A stretch of 64,000 nt of DNA from Delphinapterus leucas (Eukaryota; Chordata; Mammalia; Artiodactyla; Monodontidae). Below are positions 10,030 to 20,109 of the stretch, piece after piece. The notes under the pieces were generated by a model, which did not search any database, was not told where the DNA came from, and was given only the letters and a program-made list of their open reading frames with translations. Positions within the stretch are counted from its first letter, which is position 1; each line of letters starts with the position of its first letter. A program made the translations under genes and the position numbers. The DNA lies in contig NW_022098044.1 of NCBI RefSeq assembly GCF_002288925.2, positions 10,775,100 to 10,839,099 on the forward strand. Reading direction: 5' to 3'.

Positions 10030-10710
10030 ACAAACTCTTGAGGTGGCCCCCATGACACCCACTTCTTGGTATTCATGCCCATGCAGAATCCCATCTCCTT
10101 GAGATTGGGCAGGACCTGTGACTTATGTCTAAACAACAGGATACAGCAAAGGTGATGGGATGTATGTGATTACATGTATATGATGATGTGATTACATCAC
10201 GTAAGACTGTAGTACCCGAGAACTTCCCTGGCCGTCCAGTGGTTAAGACTCTGAGCTTCCACTGCAGGGGGCACCGGTCCGATCCTTGGTCAGGGAACTA
10301 AGATCCCACGTGCCACATGGCGTGGCCAAAAAAAAAAAAAGATTGTAGCACCCATCTTACTAATTCTCTCACTCCCTTGTTGGTTTTGATAAAGCAGGTG
10401 GCCATGTTGCAGCCCACCTGAAAATGGCCTCTAGAAACTGAGGGCAGGTGACAGCCAGCAAGAAAATGAGCCCTCAATCCTGTATGTGCAAGGAACTGAA
10501 TTTGGCCAAGTGCTGCATGAATTTGGAAGTGGACCCTTCCCCAGCTGAGCCTCCAGATGAGGCCTCAGTCCTGGCCTGCACCTTGATTGCAGGCTTGCAG
10601 AGGACCCAGCTAAGCCATGCCAGGATTCCTGACCCACAAAAGCTGTGAGATAATATATGTTGTCTCATACTGCTGCATTTGTGGTAATATTGTTATACAA
10701 CAATAGATTA
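10030..10710 (+). mobile_element. MLT1-type LTR (MaLR), split by a CHR SINE
   Basis: The 3' half contains CCTGACCCACAAAAGCTGTG, AGATAATATATGTTG and an ACAACAATAGATTA end, matching the MLT1 3' LTR pattern. The element is interrupted at 10218-10339, and a second CHR SINE is inserted exactly at its 3' edge (10711). No internal retroviral gene remains. Confidence 0.75.
10218..10339 (+). mobile_element. CHR-1-type short SINE
   Basis: Begins near AACTTCCCTGGCCGTCCAGT and ends in poly(A) of about 13. The duplication AGACTGTAGTACCC (10204-10217) is matched by AGATTGTAGCACCC (10340-10353) with two changes, so this is an older insertion than most in the window. Confidence 0.9.
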
Positions 10711-11083
10711 GGGACTTCCATGGTGGCGCAGTGGATAAGAATCCACCTGCCAATGCAGGGGACACGGGTTCGAGCCCTGGTCTGGGAAGATCCCACATGC
10801 CGCAGAGCAATGAAGCCCGTGCGCCACAACTGCTGAGCCTGCGCTCTAGAGCCCACGAGCCACAACTACTGAAGCCCATGCGCCTAGAGCCCGTGCTCTG
10901 CAACAAGAGAAGCCACCTCAATGAGAAGCCAGTGCAACACAACGAAGGGTAGCCCCTGCTCTCAGCAGCTAGAGAAAGCCCACGCACAGCAACAAAGACC
11001 CAACACAGCCAAAAATAAATAAATAAATTTATTTTTAAAAAGACCCAAAGCAGCCAAAAATAAAATTAAATCTTAAAAAAAAC
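10711..11083 (+). mobile_element. CHR-2-type full-length SINE with duplicated tail
   Basis: Starts GGGACTTCCATGGTGGCGCA. An 11-bp duplication ACAATAGATTA lies at 10700-10710 and 11084-11094. The 3' tail is doubled: a second GACCCAAAGCAGCCAAAAAT unit follows the first (AAAT)n tail, giving about 373 bp. Confidence 0.95.
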
Positions 11084-11094
11084 ACAATAGATTA

Positions 11095-11750
11095 AAAAAT
11101 ATATATATACCCAATATACACACATATGTGACATAAATGATATATGTAAACACCCACACAATACACGTTAGGCCAAGCATGGTATGCCATCCCCCGACCA
11201 CAATTTTTGGCCAGATAAGGGCACATGGCACAGGCTAAGCCACTCAGACTCCTCCCCTGGGATTTTATATATGGAGGCTGGGAAAAGAGGAGCCTTCTCT
11301 TTCCTCTAGGCTTGCTCAGATGGTAGGATGTAAGCCTTATGGTTGACAAAATCCATGCTCTCCTCCCACTGCATAGAGGAAGTGCTCCACAGCAGGACAG
11401 AATGCAAGTAGCTCACAAAGGGGAGACCTGAGCCACATTGAAAAAGAGACCAATTGACATCATTTGAGTAACAGGACTCTGCCACACCGGAAGCCAGCCC
11501 ATTCCTGGATTTCCCAGTTGCATGAACCATTAAATTCCTTCTTTTGCTTCTCTTGGCTCCCCTTATCCACTCTGAGCTCCTGGAAGTCAGGGAATCTGCC
11601 AGCTTCCACACAATATTTCCTATTATGGCCCAGCCCAGAAAGCTTTTCCAGAATAAGTGCAGTAAAAGGTGGCTGGATGGAAGAGGGCTATGTGTCAAGT
11701 GCCCAAGTAAGCACTCACTTATATGATCTTATTCAATCATTAATGGATCA
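11095..11750. repeat. decayed LTR or other interspersed repeat, unnamed
   Basis: An AT/CA-rich start (11095-11160) is followed by text that looks like an old MaLR-type LTR (for example TTCCCAGTTGCATGAACCAT, then AAATTCCTTCTTTTGC). I cannot name the family. Open frames on both strands here are not recognisable proteins. Confidence 0.35.
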
Positions 11751-11754
11751 GTTA

Positions 11755-12010
11755 CGCAGTTTGGGCTGTGAGTAAAAGAAGACCTCAACAAAAAATGGCT
11801 TAAGCCATATGAGGACTTATTAATTCACATAACAAGAGTTCCAGGGATACACCAGGCTGCGGGCATGCTTTCCTGTGATTCTCATGGCTCCTCCCTCCTT
11901 GCTATTGGCTCCAACGTCAGGCCAGTATAAAGGTGGCTGCAGCATCGCGTGCAGACGCGGCAATGTCCAGGGCAAGAAGAGCAAGCATCTACCTTTTCCT
12001 TACCTGTCTT
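11755..12010 (+). repeat. ancient interspersed repeat, family not named
   Basis: The order AAAATGGCTTAAGCCATA, GAGGACTTATTAATTCACAT, GTTCCAGGGATACACCAGGC and GGCTGCAGCATC recalls a common mammalian medium-copy repeat, but I cannot assign a name from memory with confidence. Confidence 0.45.
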
Positions 12011-12187
12011 TTTTCCCTTCAGTCATCTTTTTAAGTGAAATTATACACACACATAATTTGATTAAGTTTAGTTTTTGTGTTTTGGGAGGGAAAATTGATG
12101 TTATTCTTTATCTTTTGCAGCTCACACACACCTTGTCCTTTGATCAATTTCAGTGTATTCTCTAGTAGAGAGAGTCTCTAATTCAGG

Positions 12188-12350
12188 GGTTCTCAAAGTG
12201 TGGTCTGGACCAGCGGCATCGCCATCACCTGGGAGCCTGTTTGAAATGCAAAATTCTTGAGCCTTCCCTCCCCCAGCCTACAGAAGCTCTGAAAGCAGGG
12301 CCTGACAGTCTTCAGGTGATCCTGATGCATGCTCAAGTTTGAGTCATACT
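12188..12350. mobile_element. MER5-type DNA transposon (hAT-Charlie, non-autonomous)
   Basis: Terminal text GGTTCTCAAAGTGTGGTCTG and CACCTGGGAGCCTGTTTGAA is mirrored by AGGTGATCCTGATGCATGCT and CTCAAGTTTGAGTCA at the other end, the MER5 inverted arrangement. It has no coding capacity. Confidence 0.8.
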
Positions 12351-12364
12351 CTCTAATTTATTTA

Positions 12365-12660
12365 ACTATTCCCCTGGGGGTGGACATTCAAGTTGTCTCC
12401 AATTTCTTGTTATTAAAACTTATGCTATGATACATCCCTTTATATGTGTTTTTGTGTCCTGTGAGAACACTTCTTCTCTCTCAAAATTTTCTTGGTTAAT
12501 TTTTCACATTCGCTTTTCCAGATGAACTTTAGAATGTTTCTAAATTCCAATCTCAGTGGTATTGCATTGTATTTATACTTTAATTTAGGAAGGATTGACA
12601 TCTTGACAGTATTGAGTTTTCCCATCAAATATTGAAATTCTACAGGATTTTAAGTATAAT
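12365..12660 (-). mobile_element. L1 ORF2 fragment (antisense)
   Basis: The complement encodes recognisable L1 ORF2 3' protein text, including NTVKMSILPKL, YNAIP and ILKFIWK in one short minus-strand frame (12440-12628). It is a decayed fragment truncated on both sides, not functional. Confidence 0.8.
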
Positions 12661-12959
12661 TCACATAATTATATGTCATTTAGGCATGCTTTGTTATGAT
12701 CCCAAATATAACAACTGCAGGAGATATTATTATAATGGTCTCCTTTCCCTGAATTTTATGAAACTAAGAATATAATCGTAAAGGGTCAAGCGTATGATCA
12801 TCCTGTTCTTCTTGGGAGAGTCTCATTTCTTATGTTGGCCTCTCAGTTGTGATTCAGTTAAGCCCATGTCTCTTTTGGGGAGCAAAGAAACCTTTCTTAG
12901 AAATCACCCCCCAACAGACTTCTCCCCATGTTTCACTGGCTACAACAATTTTAAAACAT

Positions 12960-13775
12960 GACCCCACCCCCAATTCTTCCATATTCTTCTCATCAAGAGG
13001 TGAGGTCTGTGCCCTCCCCTTGAATCTGAGCTTGGTGACTGCTTGCCCAATAGAACAGGACAAAATGACACAGTGCCAGCTTCCAGGCCCAGACCCTAAG
13101 AAACGACAGCTTCTCTTTCCTGCGTCTTGGGACCCTTGTTCTGGGAACCCAGCGTCCATGTCTGAAGAAGTCCAAGCAAGGAGGAATGGAGGCCCTTGGC
13201 CCGCAGGCTAGGCTGAGTGACCGGCCCACAGCCAGCCCCAACTTCCAGCCGTGTGATTGATCCTCTAGCTCCACTCAAACTGCCCAGTTGATACCATGTG
13301 AAACCTAGATGAGCCATCCCACTGATTCCTGCCCCAATCACAGATGTATTGAGCAAAAGAAATGATTGTTGGGACTTCCCTGGTGGCACGGAGGTTAAGA
13401 ATCCGCTTGCCAATGCACGGGACACGGCTTCGAGCCCTAGTCCGGGAAGATCCCACATGCTGCGGAGCAACTAAGCCCGTGCGCCACAACTACTGAGCCT
13501 GCGCTCTAGGGCCTGCAAACCACAACTACTGAGCCCACTCGCCTAGATCCCATGCTCTGCAGCAAGAGAAGCCACTGCAATGAGAAGCCCATGCACTGCA
13601 ACAAAGAGTAGCCCCCGCTCGCCGCAACTAGAGAAAGCCCATGCAGCAACAAAGACCCAACATAGACAAAAATAAATAAAAAAGGAAATGATTGTTGTTG
13701 TTTGAAGTGTCAAGGTGGTTTGTTAGGCAGTTGTGCCAATGGTGCAATATGTTTCAACGCCTAAACCAATCACTG
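12960..13775 (+). mobile_element. MLT1-type LTR, split by a CHR SINE
   Basis: The 5' part runs from GAGGTGAGGTCTGTGCCCTC through TGAGCTTGGTGACTGCTTGC; the 3' part after the SINE reads TTGTTGTTTGAAGTG and GGTGGTTTGTTAGGCAG, the usual MLT1 3' region. The CHR SINE at 13371-13684 cuts it near the end. Confidence 0.75.
13371..13684 (+). mobile_element. CHR-2-type full-length SINE
   Basis: Starts GGGACTTCCCTGGTGGCACG and ends in AAAATAAATAAAAAAG. A perfect 12-bp duplication GAAATGATTGTT lies at 13359-13370 and 13685-13696. Inserted in an MLT1 LTR. Confidence 0.95.
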
Positions 13776-13929
13776 ACAAGGGGACAAGGACTTAAATCTT
13801 CTGGAACCCTCCCCCGGAGGCTGGGACCGGGGCTGGAGCTCGGTTCCCCCTCCCTGAGCCAGGGACAAAGTTAGAGTCGTGCAAGGACAAAGAAATGCCT
13901 GCTGGTGGGTGACCAACAGCATCTGCCGT

Positions 13930-14030
13930 GGATGTTAGGTCCAGTGAGATGAGGTAACTAGCCCGAGGTCCCACAGCTAGTATGTGTCAGGGCCAGGCTT
14001 TGAACCCAGGCTGTCTCCCAGACATCAGGA
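13930..14030 (+). repeat. MIR core fragment
   Basis: GAGGTAACTAGCCCGAGGTC, then CACAGCTAG and CTTTGAACCCAGGC is the MIR core to 3' region. Short, ends approximate. Confidence 0.7.
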
Positions 14031-14059
14031 GCAAGGCTGAAACTATTAGTGCCCATAAC

Positions 14060-14285
14060 CTCTCCTACCCCCCCTCTGAGAATTTCCTCCAGTGTCCTCT
14101 GCTCTACAAAGCCTTCCTGGATGCCATTTCCCCATGGACACACCTCCCCTATAACACACATCACAGTATATTCTCATCGTGTGCCTATACGTCTACCCCC
14201 AATAGGATACAATATCCCACAAGGTGGGACCTTTGTTTCTGTCTCCCCCAGGGCATAATGGGGGGCTTGGCAGAGAGGAGGCAAT
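14060..14285 (+). repeat. L2-like fragment
   Basis: CAAAGCCTTCCTGGATGCC and a later GTGGGACCTTTGTTTCTGTC-type segment follow L2 3'-end order. Moderately decayed. Confidence 0.5.
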
Positions 14286-14367
14286 AGGCACAGTGGAGTC
14301 TTATCTTTTGTGGGGTTAGAGTCCTTACTTAAAGTCAACATCCAGTATAGTCAAATTACCCCTAGTG

Positions 14368-14943
14368 GGGGACTTCACTGGTGGTCCCATGGTTAAGAAT
14401 CCACCTTCCGGGACTTCCCTGGTGGCGCAGTGGTTTAGAATCTGCCTGCCAATACAGGGAACACGGGTTTGAGCCCTGGTCTGGGAAGATTCCATCCCAC
14501 ATGCTGTGGAGTAACTAAGGCCATGTGCCTCAACTACTGAAGTCTGTGCGCCTAGAGCCCATGCTCTACAAGAGAGACCACTGCAATGAGAAGCCCGTGC
14601 ACAGTAACGAAGAGTAGCCCCACCTCGCCACAACTAGAGAAAGCCCACATGTAGCAACGAAGACCCAATGCAGCCAAAAAAATAAATTAAAAAAAAAAAA
14701 AGAGCTCACCTTCCAATGCAGGGGACATGGGTCCTATCCCTGGTCAAGGAACTAAGATCCTACATGCTTTGGGGCAACTAAGCCGGGACAACTAAGCCCA
14801 CGCTCTGCAACTAAGCCCGTGCGCCACAACTAGAGAGCCCGTGCACCGCAGCCACTGAGTTCACACACCACAGCTAGAGAGAAGCCCACATGCTGCAACT
14901 AAGACCTGAAGCAGCCATAAATAAATAAATATTTGAAAAAAAT
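14368..14943 (+). mobile_element. CHR SINE (outer), interrupted by another CHR SINE
   Basis: The outer copy covers 14368-14409 and 14715-14943, and is flanked by a perfect 13-bp duplication ATTACCCCTAGTG at 14355-14367 and 14944-14956. Its body diverges more from the family consensus than the inner copy, consistent with greater age. Confidence 0.93.
14410..14706 (+). mobile_element. CHR SINE (inner), inserted within the outer SINE
   Basis: Starts GGGACTTCCCTGGTGGCGCA and ends in an A-rich tail. An 8-bp duplication CACCTTCC of the outer SINE flanks it at 14402-14409 and 14707-14714. This orders two retroposition events. Confidence 0.93.
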
Positions 14944-14956
14944 ATTACCCCTAGTG

Positions 14957-15915
14957 AGCCTGTAAAATTTGCCCAGCAAGTCAGTATACATGGTTTTTTA
15001 TATATAACTCTGAACAGTAATATACATGTATAAATGGATGTACTAATATGTAGGATACAAGAAAGAGTACATTTTCAAATGTATTCAGTATTTTTAATTA
15101 AAAATATTTTGAGTGTCTATACACATAATTAAATGCACATGAGATAAACATCACTGTAAATGCTTGATAGAAGAAGATATCAGTCATTAAAGACACAAAG
15201 GAATGGGTCTGGCCCATCTGCTCATCTTTCCCCTCAAACCTCTCCCCTGTCGGCCCAGCACTGTTCGTCTTTCTCTTGTGCCTGGAATTTCCCCACTTGA
15301 GTCACTGAGCACCAAGGCACACAGGTCAAGTGTCCCAAAGACCACGGTTATGAGCAGCACACCAGTACCCAATATGTGTTCTAACCTTTCTGGTTGACTA
15401 TTACCAAGGATTGTAATGAAAGGTCACCTAGCTGACCCCTCGGACACACCAGGGGCCACACCTGGAAGATGGGTTGTGTGTGCACGTGCACGTGTGTGCT
15501 TGCACATGCTTGTGCACTTACATACATGGGTACTTGTGAAAAGCTGCCTCACTAAATACCTGGCCCTTCTGTATGTTCCTAAGAGATGCCACCAAGGGGT
15601 CCTGCAGGCAGAGCTGGCACGAATGCCAACCCCAGTAGCCCCAGTCCCATGGGCCAAGGAGAGGGAAGGCTAAGGGAACCACTTGTGAATCTGGCTTAGA
15701 GGGCTCCAGATTTGAATCCTGTCCCCTAGAATGTGCTTGGAGATGTTGCAGGGGAGGAGAATTTTTACTCTTCGCTTGATCTCCTCCTATGTTGTCACGG
15801 CAAGGGTTTTTTCTTTATCATCTTAAAAGCTTAATAACATTTTCAAAAGGATTTTTTTAAGAATTTGAAATTTTTGGTCTCATCCTTCCCAAATAAATGT
15901 AAACTCCTTTGACAG
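14957..15915. other. AT-rich then unique sequence, no gene seen
   Basis: 14957-15180 is AT-rich. The rest is low-copy DNA with an alternating CA/TG stretch at 15475-15530 (GTGTGTGCACGTGCACGTGT-type). The stretch 15780-15890 is AT-rich and repeat-free and could be conserved, but I have no direct support. Confidence 0.4.
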
Positions 15916-16204
15916 GTGGGTGGGGATCCCCATCTGCAGCACCTCCCTGGAGTCCAGTGAGAGCTGCCCTTCTGCCTTTCAGAGCCCTCAGGACATGTCG
16001 GCCCTGGACTGGAGTCTGTCACTTACCAGCGTAGAGGTAGTGCCGGCTTCCCCTGAGCTTCAAATGCAGGTGCGCACAGCCCCAGGGTTCAGAGCAAAGA
16101 GGGAATCGTCTCGGAGGGCTCTGATTCTTGCCCCTCAGAGCCTCTGGGAACTGCGGAGACAGTCCTGACAAGGGAAGCCTGGGGAAGGGGACCTGGAGGC
16201 GCCT

Positions 16205-16560
16205 GGGAGGGGTGTCCCCTACCTTCTCTCCTCTCCTGCCCTCTCCTCCTCTCTTCCGCGGTCTCTTTCCATGTCTGTCTGTAGGTCTCTCTCTGACTCT
16301 CTCCACCTGTGTCAGGCTTGTCCCCTGTGTCTCTCCCCATCTCTCCCCTCTGTCTCCACCAACATCCTCTATCTCTCTTGTATCTCTCTCTGATTTCCTT
16401 GCTGTTTCTCTCTGTGTATCCGCCTGATTCTCCCTCTCTTTCTCTCTCTTCTTCTCCTTTTTCTCTTTCCTTCTCTGCTCCCTCGCCTCCCTGCTCTTCT
16501 CTCTCTGTGGCTGTCTCTCTCTGTCTCTCTCCCTCTCGGTCCTCCCCCTCCCCATTGCCC
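16205..16560 (+). repeat. long polypyrimidine (TCTC) tract
   Basis: About 350 bases strongly biased to C and T on the plus strand, with imperfect CTCTCTNT units. Open frames of 99-182 codons on both strands (leucine/serine-rich or glutamate/arginine-rich) are by-products of this composition. Such tracts can adopt H-DNA. Confidence 0.9.
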
Positions 16561-17080
16561 CCTCTGGAGGATGATCTGTGTTGTGGGATCATGCCAAGCC
16601 CAAAGGGAAGGTCAGGGCACCCCGCAGAGACCAGCACAGACTGCCATTAACCTGTCACTTCTGCCTCCAGTGGGGAAAACAGCGGGGCTCAGGAAAGGCG
16701 AGGAATTGCAGTCATTGGAGATGGGACGTCTCAGCTGGGGCTGACAACTGAAAGCAGAAGCCACCCAGTCAGAGGGCTGCAGACGTGCACCAGGGCACCG
16801 AGGACAAGTAGAGTGGGTTTCTGGACACCAGCCCGCATTACAGACTGCTTTTGACTTCTGGGCCGGGGGGACCTGTGCACAGGGAGAATCTGCACTGGTG
16901 GCCACATTCAAGCCTCCCTTGCCTGCAGTCTTGGGAACTGAGGATGGGGGATCTCAGTGAGGTCAGAAGCAAAGGTCTCAAACTCAGCAGCCTGAGGGCC
17001 ATGTATCCCATCACCACCCTGCCCCCCAGTGGCTCTAAAATATGAATGTACATTTTTTAATTGGCAAATTTCACATTTTT
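16560..17080. other. unique sequence, nothing recognised
   Basis: Low-copy DNA between the polypyrimidine tract and an L1 fragment. Confidence 0.45.
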
Positions 17081-17295
17081 TAACATCTTTATTGGAGTAT
17101 AATTGCTTTACAATGGTATGTTAGTTTCTGCTGTATAACAAAGTGAATCAGCTATACATATACATACATCCCCATCTCTCCTCCTTCTTGCGTCTCCCTT
17201 CCACCCTCCCTATCCCACCTCTCTAGGTGGTCACAAAGCACCAAGCTGATCTCCCTGTGCTATGCGGCTGCTTCCCACTAGCTATCTATTTTGGT
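17081..17295 (-). mobile_element. L1 3' UTR fragment (antisense), cetartiodactyl type
   Basis: TTTATTGGAGTATAATTGC, TTTACAATGGTATGTTAG and CTGTATAACAAAGTGAATCA are the antisense of the younger L1 3' end; the matching sense text occurs at 62.4-62.6 kb. No ORF. Confidence 0.85.
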
Positions 17296-17356
17296 AGCAC
17301 ATTTTTTGGTAGCTACATAAAATGGTAGCACTTTTTTTTTTTTTAATCTAAGTTTC

Positions 17357-17956
17357 TTTTCTTTTCTTTTTTTTGTCTGCTTTGGGCCTTTGCTGCTGTG
17401 TGCAGGCTTTCTCTAGTTGCGGTGAGTGGGGCCTAGTTTTCGTTGTGGTGCGTGGGCTTCTCATCGCGGTGGCTTCTCTTTTTTTTTTTTTGCGGTACGC
17501 GGGCCTCTCACTGTTGCGGCCCCTCCCGTTGCGGAGCACGGGCTCCGGATGCGCAGGCCCAGCGGCCATGGCTCACGGGCCCAGCCGCTCCGCGGCATGT
17601 GGGATCCTCCTGGACGGGGACGCAAACCCGCATCCCCTGCATCTGCAGGCGGACTCCCAACCACTGCGCCACCAGGGAAGCCCTACCGTGGCTTCTCTTG
17701 TTGCGGAGCACGGGCTCTAGGCGCGCGGGCTTCAGTAGTTGTAGCATGCAGGCTCGGTAATTGCGGCGAGTGGACCCTAGTGCATGCGGGCTTCAGTAGT
17801 TGTGACTCGCAGGCTCTAGAGTGCAGGCTCAGTAGTTGTGGTGCACGGGCTTAGTTGCTCCGCAGCATGTGGGATCTTCCTGGACCAGGGCTCGAACCCT
17901 TGTTCCCTGCATTGGCAGGCGGATTCTTAACCACTGTGCCGCCAGGGAAGTCCCAA
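17357..17956 (-). mobile_element. CHR-2 SINE (outer, antisense), interrupted
   Basis: The outer copy occupies 17357-17468 and 17688-17956, flanked by a perfect 12-bp duplication AATCTAAGTTTC at 17345-17356 and 17957-17968. It carries the usual antisense end ACCACTGTGCCGCCAGGGAA. Confidence 0.93.
17480..17687 (-). mobile_element. short CHR-2 subfamily SINE nested in another SINE
   Basis: This is the roughly 200-bp deleted form that begins GCGGTACGCGGGCCTCTCAC after the T run. The target duplication GTGGCTTCTCT of the outer SINE is at 17469-17479 and 17688-17698. Nearly consensus sequence suggests a relatively young insertion. Confidence 0.93.
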
Positions 17957-18159
17957 AATCTAAGTTTCCTCTTGAGGACCTGGCAACACTGGGCTATGGC
18001 TGAGCAGCAGTGTCCCTGGCAGACCCTTGCACACCCCTTTGTCCTGCTGGCCCCTTCTCCTTGAACCTGGATACCTCCTCAGTTACCTGCCTGCCTCTGT
18101 AAGCTCAGGAATGTGTTGCCTGTGACAGCAGAGAGTTCTCTGGGCAAGAGTAGGGGCCC

Positions 18160-18270
18160 AAGTGCTACCACCAACTTATCATGTGACATTGGGCAAAGCA
18201 TGCCAGCTCTGGGCCTCAGCTTTTCCATCTGTAAAACGGGAGACTGGATGAGCCCAGCAGTAAGACTCAC
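18160..18270 (-). repeat. MIR fragment (antisense)
   Basis: GTGACATTGGGCAAAG, GGGCCTCAGCTTTTCCATCT and GTAAAACGGGAGACTGGATG give the antisense MIR core. Confidence 0.75.
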
Positions 18271-18700
18271 CTTTTGGAGCATCTGATGAAAGCTATGGAC
18301 CCTCTCCCTAGAGAAAAGGACCTGTGCATAGATTTGCCTACCATTTGAGAGGTTCACATGCCCCTCCCCCTGGGGGGCAGGGATGCCAGGCTAAGAACCC
18401 CTGCTGAGCACCAACGTCCCTTCCCCTTTTGCCTTAGCTGCCTGAGCCTGGGTCCAAGGAGACCCACTCTCTTAGACCTGACTGGCCAGGACCACCCCTC
18501 CTCTGGGTGAGTGGGGCCTCTCTGGATCCCCAGTGGCTGTCCCAGCCAGGCTGACAGCCGCCCATCGATATGCAGGAGGGGTCCGGACTGGCGCTGGATT
18601 AGCATAAAGCACTCCAGGAGGTAAAGGCCCACCAGGCGGCCTCTGTGTGCAGCGCCTGCCTTTGTCCTGGCCCCAGGACCAGGTTAGGACGGCCCAGGCG
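18270..18700. other. unique sequence, nothing recognised
   Basis: Low-copy, moderately GC-rich DNA leading into the candidate element at 18.7 kb. Confidence 0.45.
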
Positions 18701-18960
18701 GCTCATACACTTTTGACTGCCAGATGAAAGGGGGCGACATAAAAAGGCTGCCTGGGCTGAGCATGGGGGCGCTTTGTGTCTCTCCAGACGGAGTTACAGA
18801 CGTCTGTGAAACGTCAATTACAGCTGAATAAAGACGTCTGCTCGGTCCAGACATGCCTCCTTTCAGCTGGGGAGGTGTTTCCAGGCCAGGCCTGGATGCT
18901 TTGGCAACCTAATTTGGCGATTGTGACTCTATAAGCGGCCCTGGCATTCATCATGCCCAG
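18700..18960. promoter_or_regulatory. candidate conserved element with SMAD-type palindrome cluster
   Basis: Repeat-free. Contains a perfect 12-bp palindrome ACAGACGTCTGT at 18796-18807, a second AGACGTCTG at 18832-18840, and further CAGAC motifs at 18785 and 18848. It also has GTCAATTACAG (homeodomain-like) near 18813, AACCTAATTTGG near 18906 and a CATAAAAAGGC TATA-like string near 18739. CAGAC/GTCTG is the SMAD binding element. Enhancer function is inference. Confidence 0.4.
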
Positions 18961-19980
18961 GGAGGATGGGAACAGGCTGGGCTGGCCTGACCCAGCTCTG
19001 GGAAGTGTCCTGGAATGCGGGGTGGGGTAGGGGTGGGAAGAGAAAGGAACACCTCACCTCCCTTCATTTCTCCCCAGGCCAGGCCAGGGAGGGGGGCAAT
19101 CTGGGAACTGCACAGTCCCCCTGTATCAGCCAGGACCCCTTCCCAGGCCTTTGTCGATGCCAAGGTGGCCTAGTGCCTCTAACAGCTACTGGGTGGGATT
19201 AGTGTTCACTGATCCTTTCTCCTGATGGGCTAGTGTGAAGCCCTGTTGAGGGGACAGGATTAGGAGAGCCTAAGGTTCAAGTGCCAGGGTGACCAGAGAT
19301 GCTGAACCCTGATGTCACTGAGCCACCGGGCCAACCCGGGGATCACCACCCTCTTACTGTGTGAGATGAATAAGACTTCATTTGTTTAAGCCCCTGTCCT
19401 GTCCATCAGGCTGTCAGTTACTTGCAGCAGAAACAATCCTACCTGACACAGTAGGACAGCCCAGGGCTCATATTCCTGGTCTTGCACTTTCAGAGTGACT
19501 GAAGGGGTTGTGCCACTCAGAACTTCCTTGAGAGGAGGTGACATAGCCGTGGTGGGGTGTGAAGACCTGGGACAGAGCGATGATTCTGGGCATAGTGAGC
19601 CAGGCTGTCCCTTCCCAGATGGTGGTGGCCCATGAAGTGCCCTCGCCCAAGGAGACCTCATCTCTGGGGGTCTTGGGGAGCAAAGGGATTTCCTGAGGAC
19701 CCCCATGCTTCCTGGGACACCTGTCCTGACACTTGCCCAGCAGGACTAGATAACTGACCCTTTGGCCACCATGTGTCATGTCCTGAGTGAAAGCCTGTGA
19801 GCTGCCTCTTATAGGAGTACAGAGCAGAAACGGCCATAATAATGACTCTCATGCTTACTGAGCACCTCTTGTGCACCTCTTGTGTTTTTCATGCACAAAC
19901 ACCTCAAAAAGCCCCTCAAAGCTGAGAGGCGGCCCCCTCGGCACTGTGGGGACGAGCATAGCTGCTGGGCCACCCTGACG
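18960..19980. other. unique sequence, no gene seen
   Basis: Low-copy DNA with minus-strand frames of about 100 codons that resemble no family I know. No SINE. Confidence 0.45.
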
Positions 19981-20105
19981 GGTGTGATCCTGGCTCTGCC
20001 ACTTACCAGCTGTGGGACCTTAGCAAGCCAGTCAACTTCTCTGTGCCTCAGTTTGCAGACCTGCCAATGTTGATGACACATCCTAGAAAAGCACTTGGCA
20101 CACCA
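19980..20105 (-). repeat. MIR fragment (antisense)
   Basis: CTGGCTCTGCCACTTACCAG, CTGTGGGACCTTAG, CTGTGCCTCAGTTTGCAGAC and GCACTTGGCACACC follow antisense MIR order. Confidence 0.85.
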
Positions 20106-20109
20106 GGAG

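Noticed and set aside
12440..12628. Minus-strand frame with reverse-transcriptase-like text
   Set aside because: Recognisable as a fragment of L1 ORF2, truncated and surrounded by non-coding L1 remnants; not a gene.
16019..16650. Glutamate/arginine-rich and serine/leucine-rich frames of 99-182 codons
   Set aside because: They are translations of the polypyrimidine tract on opposite strands.
17348..17854. Five overlapping frames up to 142 codons
   Set aside because: They lie inside the nested CHR SINEs; the same peptides (for example PWLTGPAALRHVGSS) recur at 28.6, 30.2, 44.9 and 47.5 kb wherever that SINE occurs.
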